Source: Verrucomicrobiaceae bacterium (lineage in GTDB: Bacteria > Verrucomicrobiota > Verrucomicrobiia > Verrucomicrobiales > Verrucomicrobiaceae). From it: 64,000 bases of DNA. Location: positions 62,001 through 126,000 of the forward strand of contig JAIXZA010000004.1 of NCBI GenBank assembly GCA_027489965.1. The letters run 5' to 3'. A program made the position numbers and the translations under genes. This document shows, one piece after another, positions 42,488-51,972 of the stretch (the stretch's first letter is position 1; each line of letters opens with the position of its first letter). The notes beneath the pieces were generated by a model. It had not been told where the DNA came from, searched no databases, and saw only the letters and a list, made by a program, of their open reading frames with translations.

Positions 42488-45400
42488 ATGCCAAAAAAAT
42501 CTACCGCCAAGTCCCAGACAACTTTTGCTCCTGTCGATGTGATTCAGGTGCGTGGTGCTAGGCAAAATAACCTCCGTGGATTTGATCTGGATTTGCCGCT
42601 TGGAAAGCTCAGCGTGGTTACCGGTCCCAGTGGCTCGGGGAAGTCATCTTTGGCCTTTGATACGATCTACGCAGAGGGGCAACGGCGTTACGTGGAGACG
42701 TTTTCTCCATATACGAGGCAGTTTTTTGAGCGCATGGACAAACCCAAGGTGGATGCCATTCATGGTATTCCCCCTGCCATTGCCATTGAGCAGGTCAATA
42801 ACATCCGTTCCACGCGCAGCACCGTTGGCACAATCACCGAGATCAATGATTACCTGAAGATGCTGTTTCCAAGGCTGGCAGAAGCCACTTGTCCTGAGTG
42901 CCAGCGTCCTGTGCGACCCGAGACAGCGCAGAGCATTCATGCGGATTTATTGGGCACTCACGCTGGAAAACAGGCGCTGATTTGTTTCGGGGTAGCAGCT
43001 CCGAAAGACACCAAGACGGAGGACTTTTTTCCATTTCTGCAGAGCCAAGGGTATCTGCGCATCTGGATCTACGGTGAACTTATCCGCACCGATGAGCCGG
43101 CCAGCATGAAAGGGAGGAAGTTGCCCGCGATTGTACTCGTCGTGCAGGATCGAGTCACTCTTGAGAGTAAGCAAAAAGCCCGTCTTAGCGAAGCGATCGA
43201 GGCAGCGCTGCGTTTGGGTAAGGGACAGTTAACGGTGCTCTTGGATTCTGGCGCGCATACAGCAGATTCGACTTTGTTATCCTTTAGCACGGATTGGCGC
43301 TGTGCAGACTGTGATCTCAAATTACCGGCACCCACGCCGGGGCTTTTTTCGTTCAACAATCCGATTGGTGCCTGTCCTACCTGCAAAGGCTTTGGGCGCA
43401 CGCTTGGTTTGGATCTGCATAAAGCCATGCCGGATGAATCATTGAGTATCCGGGATGGATTGGTCAAAGCTTTCTCTGGTACGACTTATCGTGAGAGCCA
43501 GGACGATCTGGAGCGGGCTGCCAAACGGCGCGGCGTCTCTTTAACCACCGCTTTCAGTGATCTGCCTGTCAAAGATCAGCAATGGTTGATCGAGGGGGAA
43601 GATAAAGACCCCGAGCGCGCTCACAGCAATGGTCAGTGGTACGGAGTGAAAGGCTTTTTCAAATGGTTGGAAGCACGTTCTTACAAGATGCATGTTCGCA
43701 TTTTTGTCAGTCGTTACCGCGCTTATACGACTTGTGGGGACTGCGACGGCGGGCGTTTAAAGAAGGATGCTTACAACTTTCGCATTGCTGGCCACACGAT
43801 CGCGGATCTGTGGAATTTGCCCGTCGTCCAATTGCTGCCTTTGCTGAAAAGTTGGAGTATTAATAATGGCGATGGTGCGACAAAAATGCTGAGGGATGAG
43901 ATCTCCAGCCGTCTCAGTTATCTGGAGCGTGCGGGTCTTGGCTACATTCACCTAGATCGTCAAACTCGCACCCTGAGCGGTGGCGAACTCCAGCGTGTGA
44001 ATCTGACGACTTGCCTGGGTGCTTCTTTGGTCAATACGCTGTTTGTCCTGGATGAACCCAGCATTGGCCTTCATCCGCGTGACATTGGTCGGCTGATTGG
44101 GGTCATGGAGGGCCTACGTGATAAAGGCAACACACTTTTAGTGGTCGAACACGAAGAGGCGGTGATGCGAGCCGCGGATAATGTGATCGAAATTGGCCCT
44201 GGTCGCGGTGATAAAGGCGGTCACCTTGTTTATGATGGCGATCTTGAAGGCTTGGAAGCCATGAAAGACTCGCTGACTGCGGACTACCTCACAGGCAGAA
44301 AAAAGATCCTTGTGCCAGCAAAGCGCAGATCGATTCAAAAGAATCATCAAATTGAAATCAAAGGCGCACGGCAAAACAATCTTCAAAATCTCGACATTGA
44401 AATTCCGCTTGGCGTCTTGTGCTGCATCACCGGCGTTTCAGGCTCTGGTAAAAGCACCCTGATTCATGAAGTGCTGTATCGTAATTTGCAGCGTTTGCGT
44501 GGTGAGGTCTGTGAAGATGAACCTGGTCGGGTGAAGTCGATCAAAGGTCATGAGAAGCTTCATCAAATCATCATGGTGGATCAGTCGCCTCTGGCTCGCA
44601 CTCCAAGAAGCACGCCTGCTGTTTATGTTGGAGCTTTTGATGCCATTCGCCAACTCTTTGCGGAAACCGATGATGCCAAGGCACTCGGCATTACCCCAGG
44701 ATTCTTTTCCTTTAACTCAGGTGAAGGTCGCTGTGAGCGCTGTGCAGGCACAGGCTATGAGAAGATCGAGATGCAGTTCCTCAGCGATCTCTTTGTCACT
44801 TGCCCCGAATGCAGTGGCACACGCTATCAACCCCATGCGCTGAAGATCCTGCTCAATGGTAAAAGCATACATGACGTTCTCTGTCTGACGATTGAAGAAG
44901 CCATGCATTGGTTCCTTCAGGCAGAGACTTCTGCCAGCAGTGGCAATAAGCGTGCTGACGCTTCCTCGGCACGCAAGGCTCAAGGTGTCGCCGACAATCT
45001 GGCTATTCTTGTTGAGGCAGGTCTTGGCTACTTGAAGCTGGGGCAGCCTTTAAACACACTCTCTGGCGGTGAAGCCCAACGCTTAAAATTAGTCGGGCAT
45101 TTGATCGAAAGTTCGAATGCTAAAGAGGCCACCGCTAGCTCTGCCTTGCTTTTGCTGGATGAGCCTACCACGGGCCTGCATTTTGATGACATCGCTTTGC
45201 TGGTGCAGCTCCTTCAGCGACTGGTGAATGAAGGCAATAGCCTCATTGTGATCGAACATAACATCGATGTGATTCAATGCGCTGACTGGGTCATTGATTT
45301 GGGTCCAGACGGTGGTGCTGAGGGTGGCCGACTCGTCGTTGCTGGCACACCGGAAACGGTCGCTGAGTGCGCCGCCTCATGGACGGGGCGTTATCTTCAG

Positions 45401-48160
45401 GATAAATTCGCTAGCCCCAATCGCTTGGCCGAATCGCGCTTGGTGCGCCCATCGAACCGTCTCAAAGACAAGCCTGAAACGCGCCTGACCAATTCGATCA
45501 GTATTCGCGGTGCTCGTGAGCATAACCTCAAGAATATCAGTGTCGAAATTCCACGCGATCAGTTTGTGGTGGTCACTGGCCTCAGTGGATCAGGTAAATC
45601 GACACTGGCTTTTGATCTGGTATTTGCCGAGGGCCAACGTCGATTCCTGGATAGCATGTCGGTCTATGCACGCACCTTTGTGGAGCAGATGGAAAAGCCT
45701 GAAGTTGATTTCATCACCGGTGTGCCACCGACCGTTGCGATCGAGCAGCGAATTTCCCGCGGCGGCGGTAAATCAACAGTCGCTACAGTGACCGAAGTTT
45801 GGCATTTTTTACGACTCCTCTTTGCCAAGCTTGGCACGCAGCATTGTCCAAAATGTGATGTGCCCGTCGTGAAACAAAGCGCTAGCGCCATTACACAGAC
45901 CATCACGGCTCAGGTGAAACGTGGGCCAGTGCATCTTCTGGCGCCGTTGATCAAAGCTCGCAAAGGCTTCCATACAGAGGTTGCCGAGAATGCACAGAAG
46001 CACGGCATTGAGACGCTGCTTGTCGATGGCGAGTTTAAAGACACCCTGAACTTCAAGCCTCTGGCGCGATTTAAAGAACACACGATCGATGCTGTCGTGA
46101 GTTGTGTGGATAAAGGTGTGTCTGCTGTGGAGCTGCGTCCCTTGATTGATAAGGCGATTAAATTGGGCAAAGGCACGATCAAGCTGCGTTTGGCCGATCA
46201 GTCCATTGAAGTGCTTAGCACTGAAATGAGCTGTCCATCCTGCTCTCTATCCTTTGAGGAGTTAGACCCGCGATTGTTCTCATTCAATAGCCCGCATGGC
46301 TGGTGTAAGCAGTGCCGAGGTTTCGGATTCACGGTCACAGACCATGGTGCGACTCCGCGCCGTGAAGACATTTCTCAGCTTGAAGCCGAGATGGAAGAGG
46401 AACGCCGTCTTACGCGCCGTGAGGATGACGAGGAGAGCCATGAGCGAGTCATCTGCCCTGCCTGTCATGGCAGCCGCCTCAATGAAACCGCACGCTTTGT
46501 GAAACTCACTGGCAATGCTGAGCCAACTAAAAAACCAGGTGCTGCACCTGTTGCTTTACGCATCCAAGACATCAATCATCTTTCCGCTGAAGCCGCTTCC
46601 GGCTGCATGGCCAAGCTTGCCTTCACAGGGACTTCTGGGGAGATTGCTCGTGATATTCTCGCAGAAATCAAACAGCGACTGCACTTCATGAAAGAGGTCG
46701 GTCTTGGTTATCTGCAGCTTGATCGTAGCGCCGATACGCTGAGCGGTGGTGAGGCTCAGCGCATTCGATTGGCGGCGCAGTTGGGCTCCAATCTGCGTGG
46801 CGTGCTTTACGTGCTCGATGAGCCGACCATCGGTCTGCATCCACGAGACAATGAACGCCTCTTGAATACTCTAGTCGCACTTCGAGATAAGGGGAATTCA
46901 TTGCTCGTCGTCGAGCATGATGACGACACCATGCGCCGAGCCGATACGATCATTGACCTAGGACCTGGTGCAGGTCGCTTTGGGGGTGAGATCATCAGTC
47001 AAGGGCCGCTAAAGCACATCCTCAAGGACAAGAACAGCGTCACTGGACGCGAACTTCGCCAGCCAATGATACACCCGATCAAAGGAGCGCGTCGTCCCTT
47101 GCCATCGATTAAGAAAAAAGAAGGTTGGCTGAGCATCACGGGGGCTCATGCCAATAATTTACAACACATCGCCGTTTCTATCCCTGTTGGCCGACTCACT
47201 GTGATTACCGGTGTCAGCGGCAGTGGTAAAAGCACCTTCATGCACAGTGTCTTGGCACCTGCAGCGAAGGCCGCTTTGAGCAAAGTTAAAAGCAAGGCTC
47301 CACAACCCTGGAGAGAATCCCATGGCTTTGATCAGATCGCCGCTATGCATGAAGTGGATCAATCCCCGATTGGTAAAACCTCGCGATCTTGCCCAGCGAC
47401 CTATGTTGGAGTGCTTGACGATATTCGGAAACTCTATGCTCAAGTGCCAGCTGCCCGAGCCCGTGGGTATGAGGCAGGACGTTTCTCCTTTAACAATGAT
47501 AGCGGACGCTGTGAAGCCTGTCAGGGCAATGGCGAGATCAAAGTGGAAATGAACTTCCTGCCGACAACACGAGTTCCTTGTGAAGTCTGCCGCGGTCTGC
47601 GTTACAACTCAGCGACGCTTGAGATTGATTTCAATGGCAAAACGATTGGCGAGGTTCTACGCATGAGCATTACTGAGGCTGCTGACTTTTTCTCGAGCCA
47701 GCAGCGCATCGCTCGGCCCCTGCAATTGCTTGCTGATACTGGCGTCGGGTATCTCCAGTTGGGGCAGCCAAGTCCAACGCTCAGTGGTGGTGAAGCCCAG
47801 CGGTTAAAACTCGTCACTGAACTCAGCGTCGGGCAGGGGAAGACGGTGACTCAACGGATGAAGGGCCTGAAGAGTGAAAAGCGTAATCTTTACCTGATCG
47901 AAGAGCCTACCATCGGTCTGCACATGAGCGACGTTTCACGTCTGCTCGATGTCCTGCATCGCCTCGTCGATGATGGTCATACGGTCGTTGTCATTGAGCA
48001 TCATCTTGATGTCTTTGCCGAGGCCGACTATCTCATCGACATCGGTCCTGAAGCCGGCCCCGAAGGGGGCCAAGTTGTCGCCTCAGGCACACCGGAAGAA
48101 GTCTCTAAACACAAGACCAGCGTCACGGCACCTTTCTTGCGGAGGATTCTAAAGGCCTAA
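42488..48160 (+). CDS. uvrA: Double-length excinuclease ABC subunit A (two UvrA units in one chain)
   Basis: The product has 1890 residues, about twice the usual ~940. Four Walker A motifs are present: GPSGSGKS at 46, GVSGSGKS at ~649, GLSGSGKS at ~1031 and GVSGSGKS at ~1575. Four LSGGE signatures lie near 496, 858, 1418 and 1765. Each half has both UvrA zinc modules (C-x2-C ... C-x2-C). Residues 1 to ~985 and ~985 to 1890 thus each look like a full UvrA, so one chain could form what is normally the dimer. Chlamydia trachomatis UvrA is similarly long (~1790 residues). All ATP sites appear intact. UvrA finds damage and loads UvrB in nucleotide excision repair. Confidence 0.96.
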   Translation: MPKKSTAKSQTTFAPVDVIQVRGARQNNLRGFDLDLPLGKLSVVTGPSGSGKSSLAFDTIYAEGQRRYVETFSPYTRQFFERMDKPKVDAIHGIPPAIAIEQVNNIRSTRSTVGTITEINDYLKMLFPRLAEATCPECQRPVRPETAQSIHADLLGTHAGKQALICFGVAAPKDTKTEDFFPFLQSQGYLRIWIYGELIRTDEPASMKGRKLPAIVLVVQDRVTLESKQKARLSEAIEAALRLGKGQLTVLLDSGAHTADSTLLSFSTDWRCADCDLKLPAPTPGLFSFNNPIGACPTCKGFGRTLGLDLHKAMPDESLSIRDGLVKAFSGTTYRESQDDLERAAKRRGVSLTTAFSDLPVKDQQWLIEGEDKDPERAHSNGQWYGVKGFFKWLEARSYKMHVRIFVSRYRAYTTCGDCDGGRLKKDAYNFRIAGHTIADLWNLPVVQLLPLLKSWSINNGDGATKMLRDEISSRLSYLERAGLGYIHLDRQTRTLSGGELQRVNLTTCLGASLVNTLFVLDEPSIGLHPRDIGRLIGVMEGLRDKGNTLLVVEHEEAVMRAADNVIEIGPGRGDKGGHLVYDGDLEGLEAMKDSLTADYLTGRKKILVPAKRRSIQKNHQIEIKGARQNNLQNLDIEIPLGVLCCITGVSGSGKSTLIHEVLYRNLQRLRGEVCEDEPGRVKSIKGHEKLHQIIMVDQSPLARTPRSTPAVYVGAFDAIRQLFAETDDAKALGITPGFFSFNSGEGRCERCAGTGYEKIEMQFLSDLFVTCPECSGTRYQPHALKILLNGKSIHDVLCLTIEEAMHWFLQAETSASSGNKRADASSARKAQGVADNLAILVEAGLGYLKLGQPLNTLSGGEAQRLKLVGHLIESSNAKEATASSALLLLDEPTTGLHFDDIALLVQLLQRLVNEGNSLIVIEHNIDVIQCADWVIDLGPDGGAEGGRLVVAGTPETVAECAASWTGRYLQDKFASPNRLAESRLVRPSNRLKDKPETRLTNSISIRGAREHNLKNISVEIPRDQFVVVTGLSGSGKSTLAFDLVFAEGQRRFLDSMSVYARTFVEQMEKPEVDFITGVPPTVAIEQRISRGGGKSTVATVTEVWHFLRLLFAKLGTQHCPKCDVPVVKQSASAITQTITAQVKRGPVHLLAPLIKARKGFHTEVAENAQKHGIETLLVDGEFKDTLNFKPLARFKEHTIDAVVSCVDKGVSAVELRPLIDKAIKLGKGTIKLRLADQSIEVLSTEMSCPSCSLSFEELDPRLFSFNSPHGWCKQCRGFGFTVTDHGATPRREDISQLEAEMEEERRLTRREDDEESHERVICPACHGSRLNETARFVKLTGNAEPTKKPGAAPVALRIQDINHLSAEAASGCMAKLAFTGTSGEIARDILAEIKQRLHFMKEVGLGYLQLDRSADTLSGGEAQRIRLAAQLGSNLRGVLYVLDEPTIGLHPRDNERLLNTLVALRDKGNSLLVVEHDDDTMRRADTIIDLGPGAGRFGGEIISQGPLKHILKDKNSVTGRELRQPMIHPIKGARRPLPSIKKKEGWLSITGAHANNLQHIAVSIPVGRLTVITGVSGSGKSTFMHSVLAPAAKAALSKVKSKAPQPWRESHGFDQIAAMHEVDQSPIGKTSRSCPATYVGVLDDIRKLYAQVPAARARGYEAGRFSFNNDSGRCEACQGNGEIKVEMNFLPTTRVPCEVCRGLRYNSATLEIDFNGKTIGEVLRMSITEAADFFSSQQRIARPLQLLADTGVGYLQLGQPSPTLSGGEAQRLKLVTELSVGQGKTVTQRMKGLKSEKRNLYLIEEPTIGLHMSDVSRLLDVLHRLVDDGHTVVVIEHHLDVFAEADYLIDIGPEAGPEGGQVVASGTPEEVSKHKTSVTAPFLRRILKA

Positions 48161-48161
48161 T

Positions 48162-50168
48162 TTACTCCTGGCCCAGCATTGCCTTGAGGCCTGCAAAGAA
48201 ATTGGTGTTCTCTTCTTGGGTGGGAGTTTCTTTCATGTGCATGGTGTAGTCCACTTCATGCATGTGGGTGCGATCAAGCTCGTTGAGGAAGGCGCTGGGC
48301 AGACTGCTTTGCTTTTGCCCCCACTTGGTGCGGAAACGAACAAAACTCAGCGTGAGTTTTTGCCTTGCTCGAGTAATGCCGACGTAAAAGAGTCGGCGTT
48401 CTTCATCCACACGGCCTTCTTCAAAACTGCGCTTATGAGGAACAATGCCCTGTTCGATACCGGGTAGATAAACGATGGGAAACTCCAATCCTTTGCTGGC
48501 GTGCAGAGTGATCAGGCAGACTCCTTTTTTCTTTTCGATGTCGTCTTTATCCTCCCGTTCGTCATTGAGAGTGACTGAGTCGATGAAGCCGCCGAGGCCT
48601 TCCGATTTGTTGTTTTCTTGAAAGTTGGCGATCTGCGTCAGGAAGAGTGAGATGCCGTTTTCCCAGGCATTGTATTCTTCAGGCTTCTTGGCCATTTTTT
48701 GCAGATACTCCATGTACTCCACCTCTTTGATTAGGGCTTCGGTCAGAGTCACCAGGTCGGTCCCTTGAGCGCTTGCGGAGCTGGCATATTTGCAGATGAG
48801 CTCGGTGAATCCACGGACGGCGTTGCGTGATTTCTCGGGGATCTGGCGGAGGAAATCTTCATCACAGAGAGCTACCCAAATGCTGAACTGCTTCACCATG
48901 CTGTGATCTCTGGCTAATTCAGCCGTCGTGCCGCCAATGCCGCGTGTGGGGGTGTTTAGGACACGCAGGAGCGAGATGTCATCGTGCGGATTATGCAGGA
49001 TGGTCAGGTAAGACAGAACGTCCTTCACTTCTCGGCGATCAAAGAAACTCCGGGCTCCGACGACGCGGTAGGTGATCTTTTTGGCACGAAAGGCCTGCTC
49101 AAGGATGCGACTCTGATCATTGGTGCGGAAGAGTACGGCATAGGATTCCCAGGGTTCTTTGTTATTGTAAAAACCTGCTTCGATCTCCTTGGCGATCATT
49201 TCGGCTTCTTCGGCATCATCCTCAACTACGACGAGACGAACGGGTTCAACGTTGAGGTTTCGGCTCCAGAGCTGCTTTTCACGGCGTCCGGCATTGTTTT
49301 TAATCAGGCTGTTGGCCGTATGCAGGATGGCGGTGGTAGAGCGATAATTTTCCTCCAGCTTTACCACTGTTGGGTTGGGGAAGAAGTTCTCGAATTCAGT
49401 GATGTTGGTGATTTCAGCACCGCGCCAGCCATAGATGGACTGATCATCATCACCTACGACGCAGACATTGTAAGGCGCTGGAACGAGTGCCCGCAGCAGA
49501 CGCATTTGCAGGGAGTTGGTGTCCTGAAACTCATCGACCGTGATGTATTTGTGCCGCTGATGCAGCGTGGCTCGAACGTCTCCATTTTCCTCCAGTAATT
49601 TGACGCCGAGACAGAGTAGATCATCGAAGTCCATGACGTTCAGTGCTCGCATCTCGTTGGCATATTTTTCAGCCACGGCAGCATAGAGATCCATGGTGGG
49701 GTCGCCGACTTCTTCTCCATTGTTCTTGGCTTTGCTGATGCGTGCCAGCGCCTTTTGAGGGTCCATGGTTTCCTCTTTGATCAGCAGGCCTTTGAGCACT
49801 CTCTTGATCAAGCTGACTTGCTCGGCCGCGGAATAGATGACGAAGTTCTTTTTGTAACCGACATGCTCGGCGAACTCGCGCAGGAGCTTGGCACAAAAAG
49901 CATGGAAGGTACCCACGATGACTTTTTTCCCTTGGCCGTCTCGGCACATGTCTTTCACGCGCTCACGCATTTCAGCTGCGGCTTTGTTGGTGAAAGTGAC
50001 AGCTAAGATATGCTCTGCTTTGATGCCTTCATTGATCATGAAAGCCACTCGGGCTGTGACGACACGCGTCTTGCCCGTGCCTGCTCCAGCCAGGATCAAC
50101 AGTGGGCCATGGATGTGCGTGGCTGCTTGTCGTTGCTGGGGGTTTAAGGTTCCGGTGAATCCGCTCAT
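48162..50168 (-). CDS. UvrD/Rep/PcrA-type superfamily 1 DNA helicase
   Basis: The 668-residue product has motif I LAGAGTGKT (26-34), VDEFQDTN (Walker B), GDDDQSIYGWRGA (III), and late motifs VCLITLHASKGLEFPIVYLPG (V) and RRLFYVGITRARQKL (VI). It is a 3'-5' helicase that works in repair and replication restart. It may remove the UvrABC-nicked strand, but which of UvrD, Rep or PcrA it equals cannot be said. It converges with uvrA (one base between stops) and follows pepD on the same strand after 78 bases. Confidence 0.94.
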   Translation of the reverse strand: MSGFTGTLNPQQRQAATHIHGPLLILAGAGTGKTRVVTARVAFMINEGIKAEHILAVTFTNKAAAEMRERVKDMCRDGQGKKVIVGTFHAFCAKLLREFAEHVGYKKNFVIYSAAEQVSLIKRVLKGLLIKEETMDPQKALARISKAKNNGEEVGDPTMDLYAAVAEKYANEMRALNVMDFDDLLCLGVKLLEENGDVRATLHQRHKYITVDEFQDTNSLQMRLLRALVPAPYNVCVVGDDDQSIYGWRGAEITNITEFENFFPNPTVVKLEENYRSTTAILHTANSLIKNNAGRREKQLWSRNLNVEPVRLVVVEDDAEEAEMIAKEIEAGFYNNKEPWESYAVLFRTNDQSRILEQAFRAKKITYRVVGARSFFDRREVKDVLSYLTILHNPHDDISLLRVLNTPTRGIGGTTAELARDHSMVKQFSIWVALCDEDFLRQIPEKSRNAVRGFTELICKYASSASAQGTDLVTLTEALIKEVEYMEYLQKMAKKPEEYNAWENGISLFLTQIANFQENNKSEGLGGFIDSVTLNDEREDKDDIEKKKGVCLITLHASKGLEFPIVYLPGIEQGIVPHKRSFEEGRVDEERRLFYVGITRARQKLTLSFVRFRTKWGQKQSSLPSAFLNELDRTHMHEVDYTMHMKETPTQEENTNFFAGLKAMLGQE

Positions 50169-50246
50169 GGTGCGCTCTTCGTTTGAATGTTGCTTGCCCT
50201 AGTTTCAAGTGGCAATCATGCTTCAAAAAGATGAACTTTTGTCTTG

Positions 50247-51716
50247 CTAAGGTAGGGCTGCGAGTGTGGCTGTCAGTAGCCGCCAAAATTTTTGAGTGGA
50301 GCTAATGCTGGCACACTCTTTTTCTGAATGTGCCTCGTGGATGTTAGGGCCAAAGGAAATCATGTCCAGTCCTGGGTAAGCGATGCTGATGACGCCGCAT
50401 TCCAGACCCGCATGGCAGGCACCGACTTTAACTTCGTGACCAAACAGTTCGCGGTAGAGGGGCTTCATCAGCTCTAGGATCGGTGATTCAGCACTGGGAC
50501 TCCAGCCTGGGTAACCTGCATCATGACGGATTTCAGGGCAGTTCATCTCGTCTGCTCCCATCATTTGAAAGGGGGCGGCAAAAGCCCGTGCAACATCTGT
50601 CAGGCTGGACGCAACTGAGCTGCGCTGCAGGCCGCTCCACTCGGCGTGCCCATCTCCAAGTGCTATCAGGGATAGGTTTGATGAAGCTTCGACCAAGCCT
50701 TGGACGACGGGACTCATCCGATACACGCCATTCACAACGGCTTGGAGTGCTAGGATGAACGGTGCCTGCACATGCGAGGCCATGGTTGAAATGTAGCCTT
50801 GTGCGACCTTTGCAGGTTGTATCGTGATGCTGAGGTTTGGCTCGATCAGGCGAAATTCTTCACGAATACCTGTGACTTCTTTGGCAAAGATTTCATCAAA
50901 GCGTGGCTGATCCAGAATGACGACCTGCGCTGAACACTGAGCTGGGATTGCATTCCGTGCACTGCCGCCTTGCATCGTTGCTACGGCTATAAGGTCAGTG
51001 CCACAAGCACTTAGAATACGGGCCATGAGTTTGATCGCATTCGCGCGTCCTTCGTGGATTTGCAAACCTGAATGACCACCACGAAGTCCACTGATGTGGA
51101 TTGCCAGGTAGGGCTCATCAGGTCCATGGATGGATTCTGTGTAGTCCAGGCTGGCCAATGTATCCACGCCGCCAGCACAGCCGATCGTGAAGGTGTCGTC
51201 TTCTTCGGAGTCGAGATTGAGCATGGTTCTTCCTGTCAACAGGCCAGGTTGCAGTCCCAGAGCCCCGCCCATGCCCTGCTCTTCATCCAAGGTGAAGAGC
51301 GCTTCGATCGGCGGATGCGAGAGATCAGTGGAAGCGAGCACTGCGAGAATAGCGGCAACGCCAAGGCCATTGTCAGCTCCCAGCGTCGTGCCGCGTGCTC
51401 GCACCCAATCGCCATCCACCCACATGTCGATACCTTGTGTGTCGAAGTCAAAGTCAAGACCGTCTGCCGCCTTGTGAACCATGTCCAGGTGAGCTTGCAT
51501 AATGACCGGAGCATGTCCTTGTCGATCAGACGTTGCACGTTTCTTGATGATGACATTGCCAGCGCTATCTAGGATCGATAGCAGCCCGTGGCGGTCGGCA
51601 AAGTCACGCACAAAAGCCACCACACGATCTTCTCTCTTTGAAGGCCGGGGCACAGCATTGAGGTCGGCAAAACAGTTCCAGAGTGCAGAGGGTTCGAGGG
51701 CGCGGATGTCGGACAT
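50247..51716 (-). CDS. pepD: Aminoacyl-histidine dipeptidase (M20 family, PepD)
   Basis: From ATG 51716 (MSDIRALEPSALWNCFADL) the 489-residue product matches cytosolic M20C peptidase PepD. Metal-binding segments are MQAHLDMVHK (HxD), GTTLGADNGLGVA (Asp), TLDEEQGMGG (Glu-Glu) and LNLDSEEDD, with a late His in GPNIHEAHS. It hydrolyses dipeptides such as carnosine-type Xaa-His and Cys-Gly. The frame opens earlier at 51761, but that part has no homologous character. It forms a unit with the helicase gene downstream. Confidence 0.92.
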   Translation of the reverse strand: MSDIRALEPSALWNCFADLNAVPRPSKREDRVVAFVRDFADRHGLLSILDSAGNVIIKKRATSDRQGHAPVIMQAHLDMVHKAADGLDFDFDTQGIDMWVDGDWVRARGTTLGADNGLGVAAILAVLASTDLSHPPIEALFTLDEEQGMGGALGLQPGLLTGRTMLNLDSEEDDTFTIGCAGGVDTLASLDYTESIHGPDEPYLAIHISGLRGGHSGLQIHEGRANAIKLMARILSACGTDLIAVATMQGGSARNAIPAQCSAQVVILDQPRFDEIFAKEVTGIREEFRLIEPNLSITIQPAKVAQGYISTMASHVQAPFILALQAVVNGVYRMSPVVQGLVEASSNLSLIALGDGHAEWSGLQRSSVASSLTDVARAFAAPFQMMGADEMNCPEIRHDAGYPGWSPSAESPILELMKPLYRELFGHEVKVGACHAGLECGVISIAYPGLDMISFGPNIHEAHSEKECASISSTQKFWRLLTATLAALP

Positions 51717-51972
51717 GTCGATTCGATGGTTGGTCGAATCAGGCTCGGAGAGATCGCGCAAGCTTCAAGGACATTTGTCTTCGATTGCGAATCAAAGTTA
51801 CGAATAAATGCAGGGACCATGCTAAGGCTTCTCGAATCCAAAAGTTGTGTACAAATGGGTAGTTATTCCCGTTGCACCACACACCTCAAGCTGGTCGAGG
51901 AAGGCATCGATCTCAGGTCTCAGGTGTTGGCATTTCTCGACAAACACATGAAGCACTAGTTATAATCGCGTT

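Noticed and set aside
51726..51959. 77-residue plus-strand frame between pepD and the Tat oxidoreductase
   Set aside because: It overlaps the extended 5' end of pepD and the promoter gap, has no ribosome binding site and no recognisable features.
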